Below, one piece after another: positions 12,202-22,820 of a DNA stretch of 64,000 bases (positions are counted from its first letter, which is position 1; every line of letters starts with the position of its first letter). The translations under genes and the position numbers were made by a program. The notes under the pieces are model-generated. The model was not told the DNA's origin and did no database searches. It saw only the letters and a program-made list of their open reading frames with translations. The DNA is taken from the NCBI GenBank assembly GCA_001695595.3, contig MBPM02000081.1:248001-312000 (forward strand), in the 5' to 3' direction. Source of the stretch: Plasmopara viticola. Its lineage: Eukaryota > Oomycota > Peronosporomycetes > Peronosporales > Peronosporaceae.

Positions 12202-12895
12202 GCATTTACGTAGTGCCAAAAAGCTATTCGCTTTGACGTGTAAGTTCTCGTCAGCATCTCTACTTCGATGTTGCTCTTGTCGCCTCCTCCGTATGACTGC
12301 AGCGACAATTCATTAGCCGTGATCAGTGATGAGTACTACACGCTGAGCGCTTCAGTCATAGAGAAGGCCAAGCACATTAACCAGCGAATTTTTATTTAAG
12401 CCGCAGGTAGAAGGTTTTTAAGTGCGAGCGCCATTAATGACTGCAAAAAATGTCGAGGGCAAGATAGCCAAGACTGTGTCAAAGCCACGTGGGATAGCAC
12501 TTGGCCGATCGTTTGTTTCATCATAAAAATGCATACGATGCAAAGTGTCCGCTGCTGCGCGATTTATGGGCCAAAATGCAGCGAAGGTGACGTATCCTTT
12601 ATCTTCTAGGAATGCCATGTTGTAGCTCTATTTATAGAGCATCGAGGGCTAAAGCTTAAGTGGCATTTTGCCCATTGCTGTCAGTTTCAAGCAAAAGATT
12701 GTAATCGATAGCTGAAAGATATCGTCGAACCAGCGTGACAATGGGTTCGCGCACGCACATTACGTACTAACATTTACTTTTCACGGTGCAATTGTCACGA
12801 ATACTGATATATTATATGCCATATTACCACCAATTATTCCTATTAATAGTACTAACCAATCAGGTTTACCTCTATGTTTTTGCATAGCTATTCCT
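12202..12895. other. A 3' flank remainder and B upstream region, unit 1
   Basis: Continues the A 3' flank (TTCACGTAATGCCA-like block, then the block with GGGCCAAAATGCAGCGAAGG) into the B 5' flank with ACCACCAATTATTCC near 12828. Similar to 23420-24571 and 56280-57422. The frames here are broken relative to the better kept copies at 23461-23679 and 56343-56585, and no gene is called. Confidence 0.55.
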
Positions 12896-13900
12896 GTGCG
12901 CGGCGCATATTACGTATCTATTGCGCTTCTCATCGCGGCCAACTGTTCGGCTGCTAAACTTGACCAGACCGAGCCTGTAATAAGTACCTGACAATGATTT
13001 TGTGACGTCTGGTGGCGCTGTTGATAAGATGCTGCCGAAGCGAGGTCTTTAAGAAAGTCGTAACCTAAAGAACATATTAGCGGTCCACGCGGGCGACGAA
13101 GAGCGCTGGTTGAACCGTTTTTTGAACGAAATTAATCTCTTGGAAGAAATAAATCAGACTATCACAAAAGTGGCTAGTTTGTTGGGAACAAATCAAGACG
13201 ATGTGATTGCGAAAGCTGCCGAGGCAATGACAACCTCTAAGCAATTAAATTTTACATTAAAAATCATCAACAGCAAGCACCAGCCCATTGACCCAAGGCC
13301 TAATAATGTTGGTAAACTAGCACAGCATGCTAAACCTATGACGCAGCATAATACCCGACCTGCATCTTTAGGCTCTCCTTCGACCAGCGCCGTTGCTCAT
13401 GATCGTCAACTCAATAAGCAGTTGATCGCTGAGAAGGCGTTAGAGTTCGACATGATTAAACGATCTGATGAGGTAGAGGTCAGAAAAAGCAAACGCCAGC
13501 GCATCAACCCGACGCTTGACAATATGGATAGAGGAGAATTGCATGCTCGGCCAAATTTAGAAAAATCTCTGGTGCCGGTGGCAACCAATATGCCATTTGT
13601 ATGGGCAAATAAACTGGGGAGAAGTGAGCCGATTGTCACAGTACATCACTTTAGACTCTGGCAAAACTGCAGATACCAGAAGATACAAAGCAGTTGCTGA
13701 AGCCAGATTTGGCAAAAGTACTGGGGGTTGGAAAGTATGCAGTGACGGCAAGTAGAATGAATTTGTAGGAGGCCTACATTGTGAAGTTGATGATCATGTA
13801 CGACTTGTTCTATGATTTTTGCCACAGCAATGAAGGTTTAGTCGAGAACTTAATCTCAAAACGTAACCGTCGTCATTATATATTGGAGCTTTTGAATTAA
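12896..13900 (+). pseudogene. Effector B1 pseudogene, unit 1
   Basis: Relic of the B effector that is intact at 57423-59603. The start ATG has become GTG (12896, followed by CGCGGCGCATATTACG). The signal-peptide segment is readable but is followed by frame breaks, and the RxLR segment has lost its frame. An open stretch at 13110-13700 retains two of the four repeats (RIDPRPNNVG- and RINPTLDN-type anchors). A deletion near 13650 then fuses repeat 2 directly to the last ~80 codons of the C-terminal domain, losing two repeats and the first part of that domain. A TAG interrupts the C-terminus near 13769. The original stop (13898-13900) is kept. Confidence 0.85.
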
Positions 13901-16680
13901 ATCAGTGGCATCAGCGTTCGTCCCGCTCATTTTTTTCTCACTAGCTTCTGTACCACTTTTACAAATTAAGCCATTGCAAAAAAATGAGTTAAGCAAATTT
14001 TAGTGAGAAGCGCTTATTTATATAAATATGCTTTGCGCCGTTGCGCGCGCTGTTGTGTTATGAACGACAAAGGTGCAGTCGTGACTCTGCAAGTCAACAT
14101 TTTAAAATTGCGCACAAGCTTTGAAGTGGCACTATAGGACCAGGTAAATTACTAGCAAAAATGTATATCATTTGTTGTAGTCCTCACTACTTATGCCATC
14201 TTGTGACGCACTCTTGCCTTCACGCGTAACCACAAAGTCATTTGCCGTCGCGTGTACGAACTCGTCACCAGTTTTATTGTACAGTCTCCTTATGTTGCCT
14301 CCTAATGTTTCACATTGCAGCTATCCATCTGACGGATGCGATAATTCATTGGTCGGGAGCTCCCTCGTGATGAGCACCAGCACCCTCAACGCTTAAGTCA
14401 TAGAAACGACCAAGCACATTGTCCAGCGCCTTTTAAATAGGGCGATAGCAGATATTTTTTGAGGGTAGGCACCATCAACGCCTGCAAAAGAATGTCAAGC
14501 ACAACGACCTTTAGCTTGCGTCAGGGCCGCGCGGGTCAGCAATCGATCGATCGTGTTGGAAGTAAGTTTCTACCATCACGCGCTTGATGGGCCAAAAAGT
14601 AGCAAGTTATACGTGTCCTATAAACGAAGACTCGTTTTGCGACAGCTCTGGCACTATTCTATCGTCGGAATCATATATCACATACTACCAGGCTGCTGTT
14701 GGGTTTAAATTTACAAATGCAGGCGCCTAGGGCTAATGCCCTGTGTAAGCCAAAGCCGCCTACATTGAGTGTGAACCCCCCGATGATCTTCGCGATCAAG
14801 CAGGTAAAACTCCTATACTTTGGCCAGAAAGTAAAAAAAGGCATGTTGTATGTCTTCTCAAGGACGGAGCAATGCTGGATTGTTTTAGTCGTTTTGATCT
14901 TCTTCTAAGTGCGGCACCTAAGTTGAGACGAAATTTCTCTTTGTTAGAAGTGAAATTCACAATTTTCTTACAGCCTAGCTGTGCGGAGTTTCTATAGATT
15001 ACACTTTTGCGGTCCGCTAGTTACCTTTGCCCACAAGTTAGTAGCTCTGCTTAAAACGATGGACGGTGAGCTTCTTTCAGAAACAGTCTTAGTCGCCGTC
15101 TTTCTGAACAATCCGCGCACATGCGTCAATACCCGCTCATTTTGTACGAGGCCATAACACTAACTAAATACCAGGCTCAACTAACAGAAGAGACTCATTA
15201 AGCCAAGGCTGATCGTACATCCCAGAACCCATAGAGTTCAGCTATGCTGATGAAGAGGTAGCAGATATACAAGCAGCTGTTCAGCGTATGAGCATTCGTC
15301 AACATTAGATTTGTGGTGACACTTGCCATTGGAACTTTTGTGTTTCAATCATCAAGCATGTTAAAGTTTTAATGTCCAAAACTAGTACGGCGCGGTGAAA
15401 ACAAAGTGTGGTCTACTGCGAGAAAATTTAGCTTTATGGCTTTTGAAAAACTAAGAAGTCGTCGAACTTTAGCCCATAGAGTAACAACTCATTTGCTCAG
15501 ATCGCGCTTGCCAGACTGACCTGCTCTATTCTCAGACATCAGTGATTGCTTCAAGCAAACCAAGTCTTCGAGGGGTCGGATAATTACGTGTGACGCTTAA
15601 ATATTGAAGGATTTATTTTGAGACTTGCAAGTTCATCAGACTACTCTTCACTTAGCGGCAGGAGCGAGGGTCAATGTAACCTGTTTCCAGGAGATTTTGA
15701 GCTTTAAGGTTCCCTCTTTCGATAGCATCGGAAGCAATTAGCTTTCGTACTAGATGCGAAGCCTAATATCACCCTAGTAATGGTGTGACTACCACATGTG
15801 CGGGGCTAGCTAAAGGGCAAAGGTCTTCGGTTGCATCCGCTTTGCTCCTAGCGAAAGCTAGGTGAGTCACGAATATATTCGCTAGGATGAAGAGGCGCTT
15901 CTATTGTGGGATTCATAGAACATTGTTCAAAGTGTTAGACATGGGTGTGTCTGAAATGGATACTGATGATATCGAAAATAGGTGTCCGCAATGTGTAGTG
16001 GTATTGAAAATACTAGCGGTGCTTGTCGAAGTAATTATTTCTACATATATTAAGTGATATGGCTGACTTGAAGCCAAGGCAGTACAAGCTATCCCAAACA
16101 CTGCACGTGGAATGAAACGTAAGCCACCGAGCGATCCAGCATTTTCTCCAAACCGTTAGCGGCGTGAATAGTTATCAGACAAGGCATCTAGATCAAGGAT
16201 CTGCGGTGTGCGTGAGATGTCACGTTATAGACCTTTCAATCCTCGTCAAGATTTTATTGTACACAAAGATACACTGCGCTGTATGTGCAAGAAAGCCGTT
16301 GTTTTGTGTTTAGACAAGCATTAAGAAATTCGAGTGCAGCTCCGCTTCATAGGATTCGAAAGAGCCGAGACTTTAAATCCACCACAACTGATTACGACCT
16401 CAAGAGTTAAAAAGAGCTACAAATCTAATGTACCACAATTGATTAAGGCCTCAGGAGTTTAAATGCAACAAGCGCTTTGTACATAGATCGCAGTTTCATT
16501 TGCTGTTAATCAAGGAGAAAATGACTTGACAGTTTTGTCCGGAGCTCAAGCTTGTGTTGCCTGGGTTGATATTTTACGAAATTCGAGGTATGTCAGAGAC
16601 AGATTGTCTTCAACCCGATGTATGTCAGAGATAGATTGTCTTCAACCCGAGGTAACTAGCTCAATAAACGTACTTTGTTT
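13901..16680 (+). repeat. B 3' flank, copy 1
   Basis: This ~2.8-kb block follows every B copy (others at 26724, 46488 and 59604, plus an inverted copy from 60666). It has no intact gene. Several sub-blocks keep the same reading frame between units. Examples are the Pro/Ala-rich frame at 14699-14908 and a frame after ATGCTGATGAAGAGG near 15250 that is 88 codons in unit 2 but has a TAG here. The first ~750 bp also resemble the A 3' flank, so A and B appear to descend from one gene duplicated together with its flank. Confidence 0.7.
16588..16651 (+). repeat. 32-bp direct repeat, two copies
   Basis: The 32-bp block starting GTATGTCAGAGA and ending TTCAACCCGA(T/G) occurs twice head to tail (16588-16619 and 16620-16651) with two differences. 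The matching site in units 2 and 3 has a single copy, so it is a local duplication in unit 1. Confidence 0.85.
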
Positions 16681-18295
16681 AAATAATGCCGGAATTATAA
16701 TACCCTGAAGTTTTGCTTGATCCCGAATAACTGCTGTAATTGATTCTGCGGAGTGACAGTATCACAAGAATGAGTGTAATTCAAATTTGTCTTCTGGATT
16801 GTTACGTCGGTGATAAGAATATCTAAGCTAGACTGCTATAAGCACGCGCATAGCTGCCGCAAAGTTACACTAGAATAGTGACTCCTTTTGAACCAAATAA
16901 CTGTGAAAAATGATGGATAAGGAGTGACCTCCAAAACGTTTCGTGGCGCGCATAGCACATGAGCGTACAGCTTGGTGGCATAGCTTTTTCTAATATTGGT
17001 CGGGGTGGGGCTGCTACCTTCTCCTTTTCCTCGACGAACTCGTTGTCCAGAGAGTAAATGAACTTCTTACAGAACCGTAACTTACGTCAGCAATCGGACG
17101 TGAGTTAGTGACAAAGTTCCCGCCCGATACTTTGGAAATTACGGCCGGACCCACTTCAAGTAATGTATTGAGGGTGGCTACTCCTTTGTCTTATTGTTTC
17201 TCAAATTGGTGACTTCATCAGCAAGGGTATAATCGGTCGGGACTTGACCTTTGAGAGCTACGGCATACCGAAATGAATGATAAGTGAGTCTGACTGCAAA
17301 GTTGATGTCTTTAAGGTGTTTCTCCCGGTGATGAAGCCACTTTGCCAGTCAGCCCACGGCTTCTTGACAGCTTTAGCGGACAGAGAGTCAGATGAATATA
17401 AGACGGGCTATTGCAACGCCTCTCGTCATATATAGCGTTTAAAGCATCGTCTGGTGAATAAGGTGTCAGTGGGCGAGGAAAATAGATAAGCGTGTATTTT
17501 CCGTGGGAGGATCTTTCAATACATTTGGTCAGCGTTATCTCCTAATTAAATTAAAAGAAAATCAAGGAAAAGCTCATCTTCTCCGAACGAATGAATACAT
17601 ATTCCAGTGTAATGGTTCGCTCTTTAAAGCCGAGTTTTGGTTGTCGTTTATTTGTCTTTAGGCAATTTATTATGATCAAAAGCTGATTTGTTGATTAAAG
17701 CGCACAAAGACCTTTTTTCTTGATGCACAATACAGCCCTTTCGGTATCAACACCAGTTCGCTTTCAGCGAAATTGCGTAGGATTTTGAAATAACTACAGC
17801 TCCTGCGTAAATCGTAACGCAAATTTCAGCTTTTTCCAAAGAATAGGTAGAACCATAATTTTTTGCTGGAGTATGTGGACCAGCCTTCAAAACGCAAGTT
17901 ATCGCACACCCTGATCCTCTTAAGACCAAGAATGATGAACGGTCGTTGACTGGAAGATTATAAGCAAATTTGATATTCATAGAATGCAGAAAGAAATTTG
18001 GCCATTTTAAGAGAGCGTATTATATTGTTATAGACTGAATTATCACGAGGAGATGGAAGCACGCCAATTTATTTGATCATGAAATTTGTTTGAAGCATAA
18101 CGTCAGAGCGCGCTTCAAAAGAACATAGGAGCTGGTATATCAAAAACCTTTCGACTTGAGGGAAAATTTGTGCCACAAGGTAATTTAGCTGCATACACTA
18201 CAGTACTCGAAAGTGGATGGTGTCACTTTCAATTTAAGTAAGACACAAGCTAAACTTGTAATTTCTATTTGACGCAAAACTTTTATTTTTTCAAT
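16681..18295 (+). repeat. A-upstream flank, copy 2
   Basis: Same block as 5710-7440 and in the same order (AATTATAATACCCTGAAG near 16693, GTGGCGCGCATAGCA near 16944). It is interrupted at 18296 by the tubulin-carrying element; the last 200 bp of the flank resume at 20941. No gene is supported. Confidence 0.75.
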
Positions 18296-18470
18296 GAGCC
18301 GCGTTATCCATCCCCCCCATTTCACTTTCCATCCCCCATTTTTGTGATTGGCTAATCAAATAAACTACTGATTGGCCAAAACTCGGACTTAGTATTTAAA
18401 TGTTCGTGACGCCACTTTATCATTGAATCCATTAATGATGTTCTTAGAATTAGTAAGAAAAAAGGAGTTC

Positions 18471-19803
18471 CTAAAGAATAGCTACATTAAATATAGATCC
18501 TCGGGTGACTTCTTCGTAGTCTTTTCCTAGCGCAGCAAGATCTTCCCGTGCCTCTGGGAACTCTCCTTCCTCCATTCCTTCACCCACGTACCGGTGGACA
18601 AACGCACGTTTCGCATACATAAGATCAAACTTGTGGTTAATGCGAGAAAACACTTCAGCAATGGCACTCGTGTTCGAAATTTTGGCTACAGCTCGTTGTA
18701 CACGAGCCAAGTCACCACCAGGCACAACAGACGGTGGTTGGTAATTAATGCCGCACTTGAAGCCTGTTGGACACCAATCTACAAATTGATTACTGCGTTT
18801 CGTCTTGATTGTAGCCACTGCAGCGTTCACGTCTTTCGGGACAACATCACCCCGGTACATGAGGCATGTAGCTATCATTTACCATGTCGTGGGTCACATT
18901 TAGCCATCACCGACGTCGGTTCCAAAGCACTATTTGTGATCCCACCCACCGACAATCGCTCGTGATAGGCTTTTTCAGCTGAGATTACAGAAGCGTACGA
19001 GCTTAGCATAAAGTGGATGCGTGGGTACGGCACTAGATTCGTCTCAAATTCAGTAAGATCGACATTAAGCAATCCATCGAAACGGAGAGAAGTTGTGAGT
19101 GGCAAAATCACTTGTGCAGTCAGACGGTTGAGGTTCGAGTAAGTCGGCCGCTCAATGTCTAGAGACCGACGCCAAATGTCGTAAATGGCTTCATTTTCGA
19201 GCATCACGGCAGTGTCTGTGTGTTCTTGTAGAGCATGTGTTGAAAGGACCGAGTTGAAGGACTCTACAATGGCTCCAGATAGTAGAGGAGAGAAATAGAT
19301 AGTAAACCCAAGCTTACTTTTCCGTCCATAGTCGACTGATAGACGCTCGAGAAGGAGAGATCCAAAGCCCGAACCCGTACCACCACCCACTGCGTTAAAC
19401 ACCATAAACCTTTGCAAGCCAGTACAAGCACCCGCAAGTTTACAAATTCGATCAAGCACTCGATTGACGACTTCCTTACCAATCGTATAGTGACCACGTG
19501 CGTAGTTATGAGCAGCATCTTCTTTGCCAGAAATGATCTGTTGTGGGTGGTACAATTAACGATAAGCACCCGTTCGGACTTCGTCACAGACTGTGGCTTC
19601 TGAGTCCACGAACACAGCACGTGGTACGCGCTTGCCAGAGCCTGTTTCGAAAAAGGTGGAAAATGAGTGGTCGCCCATGGCAATTGAGTCGCTAGGAATT
19701 TGACCATCAGGTTGAATGCCGTGCTCGAGACAGTAGAGCTCCCAGCACGCGTTGCCGACTTGGATGCCGCCTTGACCGACAAAATGGACAGGATTTCACG
19801 CGG
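18471..19803 (-). pseudogene. Alpha-tubulin pseudogene (element cargo)
   Basis: Nearly full-length, intronless alpha-tubulin relic. Recognisable segments include the GTP-binding signature [61 protein letters not shown] and the C-terminal [16 protein letters not shown]. It reads from the second codon (REILSI, near 19800) to the DYEEV region near 18507. The initiator ATG and acidic tail are missing. Damage includes a frameshift after REILSI, an in-frame TAA just before YHPQQ (about 19556) and a frame break after CDPRHGK near 18875. Intact alpha-tubulin is about 450 residues, so roughly 95% was captured. It is not expected to make tubulin. It could be a captured processed copy or simply derive from an intronless parent. 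Confidence 0.92.
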
Positions 19804-19956
19804 GATAATGCAATGAGTGCTGAGCCACCAGATGCATTTGCGTTTTCGACTTAACGATTAATTGGCAATGAATAAGCTCTTCAGTCGTGTGTCGTAGCCT
19901 GTCGGGCTATATAAAGCTCGTGCTGTAGATCCGAGCCGTTTTCTCATGTTGCGCAC

Positions 19957-20553
19957 TCAGTTGTACAGCTTCCGCAAGTTTTCCTTTAAACTCTTTCGCA
20001 TTTGAGAGCAGCGGTGCCTCAGAGCCATTGAGCTCCGTCTAAACTTTACTAGGCTCATTTTCCACATCTGTAAAGCCTCGGTAAGCCGTTCCTCATACTT
20101 CTCTACTACTGAAACTAATTCGGCATCAGCCGCTCCAAGTTCCGACTGCATGTCTGCTCCATTGTTCTTCGACTCTGTCAATTCTTTTTGTGTGTCTAGT
20201 AGTTCGTTCTACAGCTTTCTCACCATATTCTCATAATTTGATTTTGGTTGTGTCTGCGCGATTTCGGCTTCACTTTTATCAATTGTTAAAGCTGCTGCGC
20301 TAGTCATCGGCTCTTTGCACTTACACTCACATTCCTTCAGCATCCCATCCTATTCCTGTAATTTGTCTCCAAATTGACACTTGTCTTCATTCTCACCACT
20401 CAGCGCCAGCTTAAGAGACTCACATCTCTGCTGGAGCTCCATGATCTCTTGCTGGTCCTTTTCTCTACATTTCTGTTCCTGCTTGTGAAACTTTACGCTC
20501 ACTTCTCTCACCAACGCATTCATCTTCTCCGTGTGCTCCAAAAGCAAAATCAC
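19957..20553 (-). pseudogene. Captured coiled-coil fragment (element cargo)
   Basis: One minus-strand frame runs across both open stretches (20553-20350 and 20181-19957) with two intervening stops. Composition is heptad-like and charged, for example MELQQRCESLKLAL and VVEKYEERLTEALQMW. It belongs to a long coiled-coil protein that I cannot name. It lies immediately upstream (transcriptionally) of the tubulin relic in the same orientation, so the two were probably captured separately and joined inside the element. No start codon or globular domain is present. Confidence 0.5.
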
Positions 20554-20940
20554 CTCACGATCTTCCTGCTCACTCTTTCACTTCCTTTGCTCGTAAGCAC
20601 TATGTTTAGACACTTCAATCGTGGCACAATTTCGATCATCTCAGAAGAGTGTTATAGAATTTTGTACGATACTGAGCAAAGCCAGCTTACCGAAATGATG
20701 TGAACAATGCTGATAGCTGAGGCAGTAACGGTGTTACATTGTCTGCTCGCGCAATCAGCTTGTTCGCGAATGATGGCCAGTTCTGTGGATGGTGGGTGAA
20801 GTAAATAGCATAAAGAGGTTGAGAGGAAAGTGGCGTCACGAACATCAAAATACCAAGCTCGAGTTTGAGCCAATCAGTAGTTTATTTAATTAGCCAATCA
20901 CAAAAATGGGGGATGGATATTGAAAAGGGGGGGACGGCTC

Positions 20941-21139
20941 TTTCATAATTCATTCAAGTCCTTGCAAATCGACACGTATGCAGTATCTCATGTGCTGAAT
21001 TCTTACCAATCATATCTGCCAATCCGTTTTGAAAAGCATACCAATCAATTTTGTTACTTTTTACTTTGCAAAGATCGCTCAAAACTTCCGGTCACACCGT
21101 ACTCTGTCAGCGCCTTGTCGATTGCCCCACCTCCTCCCC
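20941..21139 (+). promoter_or_regulatory. Truncated proximal 5' flank of A2
   Basis: Only 199 bp of the ancestral A upstream flank separate the transposon end from the A2 start codon. The segment keeps the CAAATCGACACG block, the TACCAATCA elements and the CTCCTTGTCGATTGCCCC-like leader seen before the other A genes. Confidence 0.45.
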
Positions 21140-22711
21140 ATGCGAGGCGCATACTACGTGGCTATTGCGCTTCTCGTCGCAGCTAGCAGCCAAGCAACTG
21201 CAGAATTTGACCAGGCCGAGCCTCAGCAAGCACCAAACAATGACGGCGTGACGTCTGGTGGCACCGTCGATAAGTTAATGCCGAGGCGAGTTATTCGAGA
21301 AAGTCCTTATGCAAAGGACAAGTTGACGGTTGACGCGGGCAGTGAAGAGCGCATGATGGGCCATTTCTTGAACGGTGACGGTTTCTCAAAAGAGCTAGGC
21401 ATAAATAGGGCTAATGGGATAAGAACGGGTGCAGATGTTGTGATTGCGAATGCTGAAGAAGCAATTGAACGATTCAAGCAATTGAAACCTGTGCTAGAAG
21501 CTTTAAACAACAAGCGGAAGCGCATTGACCCGACGCCTAACAATGTGGGTGGACAAGCACTGCATACGCGAAGTATAGAAACGCCTCAAGTGCAAGTGGC
21601 AAACATTGCGTCATTCGCATCAGCCAAAAGCCTGAAAAAAAATAAGCCGAATGTCGATATGCAAAAAACTGCAAGAATCATAACGCAGCACGACTACCGA
21701 TCCGCGCCTCATGGCTACTTTACATTTAGAGCCGCCGTTCCTGATAGTCGACCCAACAAGCAGCTGATAGCTCAGAAGGCGTTGGAGTTTGACTTGAACA
21801 AATATCCCGACGAGGTCGAGATCAGAAACAGCGAGCACCAGCGGATCGACTCAATGCGTAACAGCGTGGGCGGGCAAGCATCGCATGCTTTGCCAAATCC
21901 AGAAAAATCTCTGGTGTCGGTGGCAATCAATCCAACAAAATCTCTGATGCCGCTGACAAATAATGCGGAAACCGTATTGACAGAAAGACTGGGAGGATAT
22001 ACGTCGAAAGTCATTGTGAAAAATGCTATAAAATCTGTAGCGGAGCACAACCTTCAACACAAGCGTTTGGTCTCTTCTATGACTATTGCCGCCGATCCTG
22101 TTGGTCAACTCAACAAACCGCTGATCGCTCAGAAGACGGTAGAGTTTGGCAATATTAACTACCCTGACAAGGTGGATTTGCATTCAGTCAACCATCCTCT
22201 TCACTTGCTAGAAGGAAATGAGAAATCTGCGCATCCCGCGACGGCGGATGGTCAAAGCGTTCCTATAGATTGGGAGGCTGAAATTGCGAAAGGTCCTGAT
22301 GTGGGACCTAAAGTCGTGGTAGATGATAAGGTGAAAGAAATTCACGAGGCTTTTCTGAAGGCGTTTAGCCTGCCATTTCACCAGTATCCGCAAGAGACGG
22401 CTAAAATGCTTCGCCCGCTCAGATGGAAAAACTCAAGTCCAAACAACAGAGTTCTTGTCCAATCACTTAGTATCCTGGCAACTACGCAAGAGCAAGATGT
22501 CTTGATGAGAGTGTTGGGCCCAGATATGACAAAGTTGTTGGGGACTGGTGAGTCGGCTTTGCAGGCTACTAAGGTGAATTTGGACGTGGCCTACACGGCG
22601 AAATTGGCCATCATGTACGAGTTATTCTATGAATTCTACCATGGCGGTGGGATTGTCATCGACAAATTGCTTTCGAAAATCAAATCCCATCAATCGATTT
22701 TTGAGCAATAA
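21140..22711 (+). CDS. Effector A2: secreted RxLR-like repeat protein
   Basis: 523 residues, intronless, full length. The signal peptide is residues 1-21 (MRGAYYV, ATA before the likely cut). RVIR at 50-53 replaces canonical RxLR, and a perfect EER is at 69-71. Two repeats of about 107 residues (about 124-230 and 231-345) each contain an RID anchor, an xNSVGGQA/NNVGGQA block, a P(N/E)xEKSL or QVQVAN block, and NKQLIAQKALEFD. The C-terminal domain starts near 390 (LPFHQYPQETAKML) and ends with IVIDKLLSK. The open frame extends 37 codons upstream, but the conserved MRGAYYV ATG at 21140 is the better start. Best read as a translocated virulence effector; host target unknown. A transposon lies 199 bp upstream. 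Confidence 0.88.
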   Translation: MRGAYYVAIALLVAASSQATAEFDQAEPQQAPNNDGVTSGGTVDKLMPRRVIRESPYAKDKLTVDAGSEERMMGHFLNGDGFSKELGINRANGIRTGADVVIANAEEAIERFKQLKPVLEALNNKRKRIDPTPNNVGGQALHTRSIETPQVQVANIASFASAKSLKKNKPNVDMQKTARIITQHDYRSAPHGYFTFRAAVPDSRPNKQLIAQKALEFDLNKYPDEVEIRNSEHQRIDSMRNSVGGQASHALPNPEKSLVSVAINPTKSLMPLTNNAETVLTERLGGYTSKVIVKNAIKSVAEHNLQHKRLVSSMTIAADPVGQLNKPLIAQKTVEFGNINYPDKVDLHSVNHPLHLLEGNEKSAHPATADGQSVPIDWEAEIAKGPDVGPKVVVDDKVKEIHEAFLKAFSLPFHQYPQETAKMLRPLRWKNSSPNNRVLVQSLSILATTQEQDVLMRVLGPDMTKLLGTGESALQATKVNLDVAYTAKLAIMYELFYEFYHGGGIVIDKLLSKIKSHQSIFEQ

Positions 22712-22814
22712 ACTTGGGTCAGTTAGTAGCTTGATGCTACTTAATGAATCTGTGTTATGGTTGAAGGGAGCGTGACGATTGCTGTTGACTAAATTACAGT
22801 TGGTGAAATTTAAC

Positions 22815-22820
22815 AATAAA
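22815..22820 (+). terminator. Putative poly(A) signal of A2
   Basis: AATAAA about 104 bp after the stop, followed by AAGTTGCAGCGTTTTTAC as in the A4 3' region. Confidence 0.5.

Larger units (their letters stand above)
18296..20940. mobile_element. TIR element carrying alpha-tubulin and coiled-coil fragments
   Basis: The ends are inverted repeats of about 115-120 bp. The left end (18296-18418) starts GAGCCG and contains CATCCCCCATTTTTGTG. The right end (20827-20940) is its reverse complement, ending CGGCTC and sharing GTTCGTGACGCCACTTT. The A-upstream flanks of units 1, 3 and 4 show the site without the insert. The flanks look T-rich and partly duplicated (TTTTCAAT on the left, TTTCATAA on the right) but not clean. 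The cargo is two unrelated host-gene fragments and no transposase is visible. It is probably a non-autonomous gene-capturing element; its tips differ from the GGGAAATGATACC MULEs in this window. Confidence 0.75.

Noticed and set aside
12896..13900. Calling B1 an intact short effector using the 196-codon frame at 13110-13700
   Set aside because: The frame starts inside the ancestral protein after the signal peptide and RxLR, and ends in a shifted frame, so it is a relic.
16588..16651. Possible CRISPR-like or satellite array
   Set aside because: Only two adjacent copies with no spacers, in a eukaryotic context; a simple local duplication.
18296..20940. Reading the tubulin-like frames as a functional alpha-tubulin gene
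   Set aside because: No initiator ATG, an in-frame TAA, at least two frameshifts and no acidic tail, and it lies inside a transposable element.
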